A DNA stretch of 5,109 bases, taken from assembly GCA_012798335.1 (NCBI GenBank), contig JAAZNJ010000039.1, positions 1 to 5,109 of the forward strand, read 5' to 3'. The notes beneath the pieces are model-generated. The model made no database searches, was not told where the DNA came from, and worked only from the letters and a program-made list of their open reading frames with translations. Positions 1 through 5,109 of this stretch are shown one piece after another. The translations under genes and the position numbers were made by a program. The stretch is from Candidatus Woesearchaeota archaeon. Its GTDB lineage: Archaea; Nanobdellota; Nanobdellia; Pacearchaeales; GW2011-AR1. Every line of letters starts with the position of its first letter. Position 1 is the first letter of the stretch.

Positions 1-24
1 AAAAATTAAAATTTAAAAATAAAA
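1..24 (+). promoter_or_regulatory. A/T-only leader of groEL without Shine-Dalgarno site
   Basis: These bases directly before the groEL start contain only A and T, so no purine-rich ribosome binding site of the GGAGG kind exists here. The last twelve bases, TTAAAAATAAAA, recur just before the dnaK start at 2745-2756. The tract may be a short unstructured 5' leader, or it may include part of a TATA-like promoter element. The window begins too close to the gene to tell whether a promoter or an upstream groES gene lies before it. Confidence 0.4.
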
Positions 25-1641
25 ATGACAGACACAAAACAAATAATTTATGGAGAAAATGCAAGACAAGCATTAGTAAGAGGTATTGATAAAGTCGCAA
101 ATATAGTAAAAGTAACTTTAGGACCAAGAGGAAGAACAGTAATATTAGATAGAAGTTCTCCTTTAGTTTCAAATGATGGTGTAACAATTGCAAAAGAGAT
201 AGAATTAAAAGACAAATTTGAAAATATAGGCGCTAAATTGATAAAAGAGATTTCTTCAAAAACTCAAGATGATGCAGGAGATGGAACAACAACCGCAATT
301 GTTTTAGGACAATCAATAATAAAAGAAGGAATAAAAAATATAACAGCAGGTGCAAATCCTATTGAGATTAAAAAAGGAATAGAAAAAGCAGTAAATAAAA
401 TTGTTGAACACATAAAGAAAGAAAGTGTCTTAGTAAAAGATAAACTTATGATTTCTCAAGTTGCTTCAATTGCAGCAAACAATGATGAAGAAATAGGTAA
501 TTTGATTGCAGAAGCAATGGAAAAAGTAGGAAGAGAGGGAGTAATAACTGTTGAAGATAGCAAGAGTATGGAAACAAGTTTAGAAGTTGTTGAAGGCATG
601 CAATTTGATAAAGGATTTATCTCTCCTTATATGGTAACAAATCAAGAAAGAATGATTTGTGAATTAGAAGACCCTTATATTCTTATAACAAATAAAAAAA
701 TAAGTTCAGTAAAACAGATAATTCCTGTACTAGAAAAATCAGCTCAAGAAGGCAGGCCTTTATTTATAATTGCAGATGATGTTGATGGAGAAGCATTAGC
801 AGCTTTAATAATCAATATACTAAAAGGAACAATAAAAGTTTGTGCTGTAAAAACACCAGGTTTTGGTGATGAACAAAAAGAAATTTTAGAAGATATCGCA
901 GTATTAACAGGAAGTCAAGTTGTAACAGAAGATAAAGGGATGAAATTAGAAGATTTAGATGAAAGTGTTTTAGGAAGTGCAAGAAAAATAATAATTAACG
1001 AAGAAAAAACAACAATAATTGAGGGTAAAGGAGAAAAATCAGGAATAGAAAAAAGAAAAAAAATTATAGATTCACTAATAAATAATACAGATTCTGATTA
1101 CAAAAAAGAAGAATTAAGAAAAAGATTAGCAAAATTAGGAAATGGTGTTGCAGTCATTAAAGTAGGAGCAGTAACAGAAACAGAATTAGAAGAAAAGAAA
1201 TTAAGAATAGATGATGCTGTAAATGCAACAAAAGCAGCAGTTGAAGAAGGGGTGATAGTTGGTGGAGGAAGTTTCTTATTAAGATCAAAAGAAATATTAA
1301 AAGATGTAGATAAAGAATTTGTTAATGATGAAAAAGTAGGATTAGAAATAATAAGAAAGGTATTAGAAGAACCAATAAAGCAAATTGCAAGAAATTCTGG
1401 AAAACAAGAGTTAGAAGTATTAGTAAAAGTTAAAGATAATGAAAATAAAAATTTTGGTTATAATGCTAAAACAGATAAATATGAAGATTTATTTAAAGCA
1501 GGAGTAATTGATCCTACAAAAGTTGTTAGAAATGCATTGCAAAATGCTGCTTCAATTTCATCATTAGTTTTAACAACAGAAGCACTTGTTGCTGATTTTG
1601 AAGATAAAAAAGATAAGATTTCAGAAGCAATAATCATATAA
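25..1641 (+). CDS. groEL: GroEL, group I (Hsp60) chaperonin
   Basis: This is a cytosolic ATP-driven folding chamber subunit, normally a seven-membered ring capped by GroES. The 538 residues cover the whole family fold: equatorial domain at both ends (about 1-133 and 408-525), intermediate segments, and apical domain (about 190-375). Visible ATP-site motifs are TLGPRGR (31-37), D51 in NDGVTIA, DGTTTA (86-91), D397 in [12 protein letters not shown], and VGGG (412-415). The apical client and GroES-binding surface is kept hydrophobic: F198, I199, Y202, M203, I233, L236, L258, I262 and I263. Oddities are a two-residue deletion in the stem-loop near 43-46, an altered inter-ring segment near 452-465, and a C-terminus ending EAIII instead of a GGM-repeat tail. 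The ATG at 25 begins the conserved family N-terminus. It is first in the chaperone cluster; no groES is seen. The family call is very secure; GroES dependence is inferred. Confidence 0.97.
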   Translation: MTDTKQIIYGENARQALVRGIDKVANIVKVTLGPRGRTVILDRSSPLVSNDGVTIAKEIELKDKFENIGAKLIKEISSKTQDDAGDGTTTAIVLGQSIIKEGIKNITAGANPIEIKKGIEKAVNKIVEHIKKESVLVKDKLMISQVASIAANNDEEIGNLIAEAMEKVGREGVITVEDSKSMETSLEVVEGMQFDKGFISPYMVTNQERMICELEDPYILITNKKISSVKQIIPVLEKSAQEGRPLFIIADDVDGEALAALIINILKGTIKVCAVKTPGFGDEQKEILEDIAVLTGSQVVTEDKGMKLEDLDESVLGSARKIIINEEKTTIIEGKGEKSGIEKRKKIIDSLINNTDSDYKKEELRKRLAKLGNGVAVIKVGAVTETELEEKKLRIDDAVNATKAAVEEGVIVGGGSFLLRSKEILKDVDKEFVNDEKVGLEIIRKVLEEPIKQIARNSGKQELEVLVKVKDNENKNFGYNAKTDKYEDLFKAGVIDPTKVVRNALQNAASISSLVLTTEALVADFEDKKDKISEAIII

Positions 1642-1693
1642 AACTTCAAAAATAAATTTACACTAAAATAAATCAAATAAAAAAAGGAAAAAC

Positions 1694-1699
1694 AGGAGG
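1694..1699 (+). promoter_or_regulatory. Strong Shine-Dalgarno site of hsp20
   Basis: AGGAGG sits five bases before the ATG at 1705, an ideal match to the 3' end of 16S rRNA at typical spacing. It fixes the hsp20 start. The 63-base gap between groEL and hsp20 (1642-1704) otherwise shows only A-rich sequence with no T-run longer than three, so there is no obvious transcription stop between the two genes. Confidence 0.8.
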
Positions 1700-1704
1700 A
1701 AAAA

Positions 1705-2154
1705 ATGTTCGAAGATTTTTTTGAAGAAATGAAAAAACTCCAATTAGAGATAGATAAAAGTTTTAGGAACTTTTTTGAGAGTGAGAATCAAAAATATTTA
1801 ACTTATAAAAAAGATAATTCACAATTATCTCTATTTAGAAATCCTGTTGTAGATTTAGAAGAAAAAGATAAAGAGATAATAGTAAGATTTGAAATTCCAG
1901 GAGTAGACAAAAAAGATATTGAATTAAATTTAAATGAAAAAAATGTTGAATTAAAGGTTGAGAAAAAGGAAGAATCAAGAATAGAAAAGAAAGGGATTTT
2001 AAAAGAAGAAAAAAATTATAAGAGATTTTACAAATCAATCTCATTGCCTTCTGAAATTGTTGTAGATAAGACAAAGGCTAAATATAAAGATGGTGTTTTA
2101 GAGTTAGTAATGCCAAAAAAAGAGTCAAATAAAAAAAAGATAGAAATTGAATAG
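1705..2154 (+). CDS. Hsp20/alpha-crystallin family small heat-shock protein
   Basis: This is an ATP-independent holdase that binds unfolding proteins in the cytosol and keeps them available for refolding, usually as a large oligomer. At 149 residues it has the usual size for prokaryotic members. A phenylalanine-rich N-terminal arm (about 1-44, with FEDFFEEM and RNFF) precedes the alpha-crystallin domain (about 45-138). That domain opens with NPVVDLEEKDKEI, continues with RFEIPGVDKKDIELN and ends with the signature GVLELVMPK (130-138). The short tail ends KKIEIE, where I146-E147-I148 is the I-x-I motif that docks on neighbouring subunits. The start is set by the AGGAGG site. It stops with TAG two bases before grpE, which suggests coupled translation and a holdase-to-DnaK handover. 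I see no defect. The family call is secure; the precise subclass is not. Confidence 0.95.
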   Translation: MFEDFFEEMKKLQLEIDKSFRNFFESENQKYLTYKKDNSQLSLFRNPVVDLEEKDKEIIVRFEIPGVDKKDIELNLNEKNVELKVEKKEESRIEKKGILKEEKNYKRFYKSISLPSEIVVDKTKAKYKDGVLELVMPKKESNKKKIEIE

Positions 2155-2156
2155 AT

Positions 2157-2693
2157 ATGGAAAACATAATTAAAGATAAAGAAGGCAATAATGAAAGAGA
2201 AAAACAAGAATCAAAAGAAATAAAAAAATTAGAAGAAAAAATAAAAAAGCTTGAAGAAGAATTAAAAAAATATAAAGAATTAAGTGAAGAAAGATTAAAT
2301 ACAATAAAATATCTTCAAGCAGATTTTGATAATTATAGAAAAAGATTTGAAAAAGAAAAAGAACAAATAATAAATTTAGCTAATGAAAATTTGATTCAAG
2401 AACTCATAATCATATTAGATGATTTAGAAAGTTCAATACAACAAATAAAAAATGAAGAAGATAAAAAAGGTATTGAACTCTTATATAAAAAATTCATGAA
2501 GGTGCTTGAAAACAAAGGATTAAAGCAAATAAAAGCTTTAGGAGAAAAGTTTAATCCTGAGTTTCATGAAGTTTTATGTAAAGAAAATAAAGAAAATGAA
2601 GACGAAGACAAGGTAATAGAAGAAATACAAAAAGGATATGTTTTAAATTCAAAAGTTGTAAGAACCTCAAAAGTCAAAATAAATAAAAAATAA
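2157..2693 (+). CDS. grpE: GrpE, nucleotide exchange factor for DnaK
   Basis: GrpE is a cytosolic dimer that opens the DnaK ATPase domain to release ADP. The 178 residues show a charged N-terminus, a long coiled coil (about 18-77, with KKLEEKIKKLEEELKK), the conserved LQADFDNYRKRFEKE stretch (53-67), a helical bundle (about 78-120, ILDDLESSI), and the C-terminal beta-wing (about 121-175). The wing contains FNPEFHEVL (132-140) and IQKGYVLNSKVVRTSKVKI (157-175), close to the usual QKGY-LN-R-R-A-V signature. Residues 142-154 form an acidic/lysine-rich loop between these motifs. No Shine-Dalgarno site is seen before the ATG; the hsp20 stop lies two bases upstream, so ribosomes probably pass from hsp20 to grpE. 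Its place just before dnaK is the usual bacterial order. Neither HrcA nor DnaJ accompanies it here. Confidence 0.95.
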   Translation: MENIIKDKEGNNEREKQESKEIKKLEEKIKKLEEELKKYKELSEERLNTIKYLQADFDNYRKRFEKEKEQIINLANENLIQELIIILDDLESSIQQIKNEEDKKGIELLYKKFMKVLENKGLKQIKALGEKFNPEFHEVLCKENKENEDEDKVIEEIQKGYVLNSKVVRTSKVKINKK

Positions 2694-2757
2694 AATTAGA
2701 CAAACAAAAGAATAAACCTTAAAAAACAAACAAAATTAAATAAATTAAAAATAAAAA
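2694..2757 (+). promoter_or_regulatory. A-rich dnaK leader without Shine-Dalgarno site
   Basis: This 64-base gap has no G at all from 2711 to the dnaK start, so no GGAGG-type ribosome site is possible in that stretch. The end, TTAAAAATAAAAA (2745-2757), matches the bases before groEL. A weak TATA-like stretch, CTTAAAAAA, lies near 2718-2726, roughly 35 bases before the ATG; a start site about 25 bases downstream would give a very short leader. In DNA this A-rich the box is poor evidence, and dnaK may simply be read through from grpE. No CIRCE-like inverted repeat is present. Confidence 0.35.
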
Positions 2758-4620
2758 ATGGCAAAAGAAAAAATCATTGGGATTGATTTAGGAACAAGTA
2801 ATAGTCAAGCAGCAATAATTCTAGGAGGAAAACCAACAATAATCCCTTCTGCTGAAGGTGCTACAATAGCAGGAAAAATGTTTCCCTCAATTGTTGCTTT
2901 TACAAAAGATGGGCAATTATTAGTTGGTGAACCTGCAAGAAGGCAAGCAATAAGTAATCCTGAAGGAACAGTTATGAGGGCAAAAAGAAAAATAGGAACA
3001 GATTTCAAATATAATATTTACAATAAAGAATATACACCTCAACAAATTTCTTCTTTCATTTTACAAAAAATAAAAAGAGACGCAGAAGCATTTTTAGGAG
3101 AGCCTATAAAAAAAGCAGTTATTACTGTTCCTGCTTATTTTAATGATAATCAAAGGACAGCAACAAAAGATGCAGGTAAAATTGCAGGATTAGAAGTAGT
3201 AAGACTTGTAAATGAACCAACAGCAGCAGCAATGGCTTATGGTTTAGATAAAGAAGGTGAACATAAAATTTTAGTTTTTGATTTAGGCGGAGGAACATTA
3301 GATGTAACAATAATGGAATTTGGAGAAGGAACCTTCACAGTATTATCAACTTCAGGAGATACTCAATTAGGCGGAACAGATATGGATGAAGCAATAATCA
3401 AGTGGGTCGTTGAAGAATTTGAAAAACAAGAAGGAATTTCTTTGAAAAATGATGCAACAGCAATGCAAAGAGTAAGAGAAGCAAGTGAAAAAGCAAAAAT
3501 AGAATTATCAACTGTTTTAGAGACAGAGATAAATCTTCCTTATATAACCGCAACAGATAAAGGCCCTAAACATTTATTATTAAAATTAACAAGAGCAAAA
3601 TTAGAACAATTAATTGATCCTATAATAAAAAGATGTGTTCATCCAATAGAACAAGCATTAAAAGATGCTAATTTAAAAAATTCTGATATTAATAAGATTA
3701 TTTTGGTTGGAGGACCAACAAGAATGCCTATTGTTCAAAATTTTGTAGAAGAGAAGATAGGAAAAAAAGTAGAAAGAGGAGTTGATCCTATGGAATGCGT
3801 TGCAATTGGAGCAGCTATTCAAGGTGCAATTCTTTCAGGAGATATAAAAGACATTGTCTTATTAGATGTAACCCCATTAACATTAGGAATAGAAACATTA
3901 GGGGGTGTTATGACTCCACTAATAGAAAGAAATACAACAATACCCACAAGGAAAAGCCAAATATTTTCTACAGCAGAAGATTTTCAAACAGCAGTCACAA
4001 TTCATGTTTTACAAGGTGAAAGACCTTTAGCCAAGGATAATATAAGTTTAGGCAATTTCAATCTTGTAGGAATACCTCCTGCACCAAGAGGAGTTCCTCA
4101 AATAGAAGTAACTTTTGACATTGATGCTAATGGAATAATAAATGTTGGAGCAAAAGATTTAGGAACAGGAAAAGAGCAAAAAATGACAATTAGTGCTTCA
4201 ACAAAACTATCAGATGAAGAAATTAAAAAAATGATGGAACAAGCAAAAGAACATGAGGAAGAAGATAAAAAAGAAAAAGAAAAAATAGAAGCAAGAAACA
4301 ATTTAGATAGCTTAATTTACTCAACAGAAAAGATGATTTCTGAGTTAAAAGAAAAAATGAGCGAAGAAGAGAAAAACAAGATAAATGAACAAATAAAAAA
4401 ATCAAAAGAAGTTTTAGATAAAGGTTCTTTAGAAGAAATAAAAGAAGAAACAGAAAAATTGAAAAAATCTTTAGAAGAATTTTCAACAAAACTTTATCAA
4501 GAGAATGCAAAACAACAAACAGGAAATCAAGAACAAGGAAATGAAAATAAAGGCTTTGAAAAAGAAAAAGATTCAAAAGATGATTCTATAGACGCTGATT
4601 ATGAAATAAAAGATAAATAA
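2758..4620 (+). CDS. dnaK: DnaK (Hsp70) chaperone, archaeal-looking subtype
   Basis: DnaK is a cytosolic ATP-dependent chaperone that binds exposed hydrophobic segments, driven by DnaJ and GrpE. The 620 residues are full length. ATPase-domain signatures are IDLGTSNS (9-16), [13 protein letters not shown] (173-185) and [13 protein letters not shown] (315-327); K76 and T202 align with catalytic K70 and T199 of E. coli. The interdomain linker is [10 protein letters not shown] (365-374). The beta substrate-binding domain runs to about 485, the helical lid to about 580, then a Q/N-rich flexible tail ends in an acidic [10 protein letters not shown] like bacterial DnaK. It lacks the ATPase insertion of E. 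coli-type proteins between about 80 and 94 and has four extra residues after AEG (32-34). With LGGTDMD (204-210), this resembles Thermoplasma-type DnaK as I recall it. No dnaJ follows. The DnaK call is certain; the subtype is from memory. Confidence 0.97.
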   Translation: MAKEKIIGIDLGTSNSQAAIILGGKPTIIPSAEGATIAGKMFPSIVAFTKDGQLLVGEPARRQAISNPEGTVMRAKRKIGTDFKYNIYNKEYTPQQISSFILQKIKRDAEAFLGEPIKKAVITVPAYFNDNQRTATKDAGKIAGLEVVRLVNEPTAAAMAYGLDKEGEHKILVFDLGGGTLDVTIMEFGEGTFTVLSTSGDTQLGGTDMDEAIIKWVVEEFEKQEGISLKNDATAMQRVREASEKAKIELSTVLETEINLPYITATDKGPKHLLLKLTRAKLEQLIDPIIKRCVHPIEQALKDANLKNSDINKIILVGGPTRMPIVQNFVEEKIGKKVERGVDPMECVAIGAAIQGAILSGDIKDIVLLDVTPLTLGIETLGGVMTPLIERNTTIPTRKSQIFSTAEDFQTAVTIHVLQGERPLAKDNISLGNFNLVGIPPAPRGVPQIEVTFDIDANGIINVGAKDLGTGKEQKMTISASTKLSDEEIKKMMEQAKEHEEEDKKEKEKIEARNNLDSLIYSTEKMISELKEKMSEEEKNKINEQIKKSKEVLDKGSLEEIKEETEKLKKSLEEFSTKLYQENAKQQTGNQEQGNENKGFEKEKDSKDDSIDADYEIKDK

Positions 4621-4642
4621 AAGATAAAAGGCCAAAAGATAG

Positions 4643-4648
4643 TTTTTT
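4643..4648 (+). terminator. T6 run after dnaK, candidate archaeal-type terminator
   Basis: TTTTTT starts 23 bases after the dnaK stop and is followed by further T/A-rich sequence to about 4660. No convincing GC hairpin precedes it, so a bacterial intrinsic terminator is unlikely; a U-rich stop of the archaeal kind would fit. It is the first such run in any gap of the window, which supports groEL-hsp20-grpE-dnaK as one transcript ending here. Termination strength cannot be judged by eye. Confidence 0.4.
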
Positions 4649-4667
4649 ATATTTAATCTTACTTAAT

Positions 4668-4696
4668 ATTTTATATCAAATTGAAGATATTAAAAT
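4668..4696 (+). promoter_or_regulatory. Imperfect palindrome overlapping a TATA-like box
   Basis: ATTTTATATC (4668-4677) pairs with GATAT-T-AAAAT (4686-4696): ten base pairs with one bulged T at 4691 and an eight-base loop. The left arm contains TTTTATAT (4669-4676), a TATA-like box. A start site about 25 bases downstream would fall near 4699, at the Shine-Dalgarno site of the next gene. It could be a regulator binding site, a weak leader hairpin, or chance in A+T-rich DNA. Confidence 0.3.
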
Positions 4697-4697
4697 G

Positions 4698-4707
4698 AAA
4701 GGAGGTG
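4698..4707 (+). promoter_or_regulatory. Perfect Shine-Dalgarno site of the membrane-protein gene
   Basis: AAAGGAGGTG lies six bases before the ATG at 4714. It is an extended match to the anti-Shine-Dalgarno end of 16S rRNA and fixes the start of the following gene. It contrasts with the lack of any such site before groEL, grpE and dnaK. Confidence 0.8.
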
Positions 4708-4713
4708 TAAAAA

Positions 4714-5088
4714 ATGAATAATGTAAATGCTTTAGCTTTGATAACATCTTTTATTATTTTAATAAAGGCTACTATTTTACTTGTAAAACCAAAGGAAACA
4801 AAAACTGGATTTTCAAGAATATTAAAAGATCAAAAGAAACTTTCTTATTTATCTTATGGTTTATTCCTCTTGGTTTTAATACTCGTTATGAATGAGATGA
4901 CTCTTGCCCAGATTATGGTTGGTTTATTAATGGGTTCTTTAATAATGGGAGGAATTTTATACGGATATAAGGATATTTCAAAAGAATTAGAGAGCATTAT
5001 GAAAAAAATAATTGAAAAAACAGATTGGATAGTCTTATTCATTATAATAACTTTAGCATTAGTCACAATTTTTAGTATAATTCTTTAA
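4714..5088 (+). CDS. Small four-helix membrane protein of unknown function
   Basis: I do not recognise this 124-residue protein. It has four hydrophobic stretches long enough to cross the membrane: about 5-24, 44-60, 64-84 and 105-124. The loop between the first two is strongly basic (K25, K27, K30, R35, K38, K41, K42), and the loop between the last two (86-104) has mixed charge with several lysines. By the positive-inside rule both loops face the cytoplasm and both ends face outward. The fourth helix runs to the C-terminus. There are no cysteines, histidines or obvious catalytic motifs. The ATG is fixed by the AAAGGAGGTG site. It follows dnaK by 93 bases, across a T-run and with its own TATA-like box, so it may be a separate transcript. 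A membrane stress role would be guesswork. Confidence 0.85.
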   Translation: MNNVNALALITSFIILIKATILLVKPKETKTGFSRILKDQKKLSYLSYGLFLLVLILVMNEMTLAQIMVGLLMGSLIMGGILYGYKDISKELESIMKKIIEKTDWIVLFIIITLALVTIFSIIL

Positions 5089-5109
5089 ATTTATCTTTTA
5101 TTTTTTTAT
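5089..5109 (+). terminator. T-rich tail after the membrane-protein gene
   Basis: Immediately after the TAA at 5086-5088 the sequence is T-rich, with TTTT at 5096-5099 and seven T at 5101-5107. There is no preceding GC hairpin. This fits a U-rich archaeal-type transcription stop, although the window ends here and the rest of the region is unseen. Confidence 0.45.

Noticed and set aside
1458..1676. Minus-strand open frame overlapping the groEL 3' end
   Set aside because: Shadow of conserved GroEL coding sequence; the same holds for minus frames at 1835-2074, 2805-3008, 4098-4301 and 4854-5066.
2211..2290. Apparent A/G-rich tandem repeat in grpE
   Set aside because: It is low-complexity coding for the Lys/Glu coiled coil with no regular DNA repeat unit.
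2694..2757. Possible CIRCE element or other HrcA-type operator before dnaK
   Set aside because: No TTAGCACTC/GAGTGCTAA-like inverted repeat is present in this gap or at 1642-1704, and no hrcA gene is in the window.
3795..4019. Plus-strand open frame of 74 codons inside dnaK
   Set aside because: Out-of-frame reading within the conserved DnaK core; the Asn/Arg/Tyr-rich product has no family features.
4223..4576. Minus-strand open frame of 117 codons opposite the DnaK lid and tail
   Set aside because: It is a Leu/Phe-rich product of reading lysine/glutamate-rich codons backwards; the plus strand is clearly DnaK, and no ribosome site supports it.
4631..4648. Bacterial intrinsic terminator after dnaK
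   Set aside because: Only a weak AAAA/TTTT pairing precedes the T-run; there is no GC-rich stem, so only a T-run terminator is proposed.
1..5109. CRISPR array, insertion sequence, tRNA or rRNA gene
   Set aside because: No repeated spacer units, transposase motifs, terminal inverted repeats or GC-rich structured RNA segments were seen; nearly all of the window is coding.

Overview
The window is a compact, one-strand protein-folding gene cluster in very A+T-rich DNA (hand estimate 25-30% G+C). All five genes are on the plus strand: groEL (group I chaperonin), an hsp20-family small heat-shock protein, grpE, dnaK, and a small four-helix membrane protein that I cannot name. The four chaperone genes are complete. 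Apart from short gaps of 2 to 93 bases, the window is all coding.

Organism: the best guess is a small-genome, A+T-rich archaeon of the DPANN kind (Woesearchaeota/Pacearchaeota-like). The argument rests mainly on DnaK. It lacks the roughly two-dozen-residue ATPase-domain insertion of E. coli-type DnaK. It also carries a four-residue insertion after the AEG motif near residue 35 and an LGGTDMD motif, both of which I remember from Thermoplasma-type archaeal DnaK. GroEL, in contrast, is of the bacterial group I type, so the cluster looks like bacterial chaperones taken up by an archaeon. An A+T-rich bacterium (for example of the candidate phyla radiation) is not excluded.

Layout: 1-24 is an A/T-only leader; 25-1641 groEL; 1642-1704 a gap with a strong Shine-Dalgarno site; 1705-2154 hsp20; a 2-base gap; 2157-2693 grpE; 2694-2757 an A-rich leader with no Shine-Dalgarno site; 2758-4620 dnaK; 4621-4713 a gap with a T-run, a TATA-like box inside an imperfect palindrome, and a perfect Shine-Dalgarno site; 4714-5088 the membrane protein; 5089-5109 a T-rich tail. 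There is no T-run longer than three in the gaps between groEL, hsp20, grpE and dnaK. The first T6 run comes just after dnaK, which fits one four-gene transcript.

How they work together: Hsp20 would hold unfolding proteins in soluble complexes, DnaK would bind and release exposed segments using ATP with GrpE as nucleotide exchange factor, and GroEL would enclose clients for folding. The two partners needed to complete these machines, DnaJ and GroES, are not in the window. The most distinctive observations are the merging of GroEL and DnaK systems in one cluster, altered subunit-contact and ring-contact regions in GroEL, and a total absence of CGN and NCG codons in all 1,609 codons.
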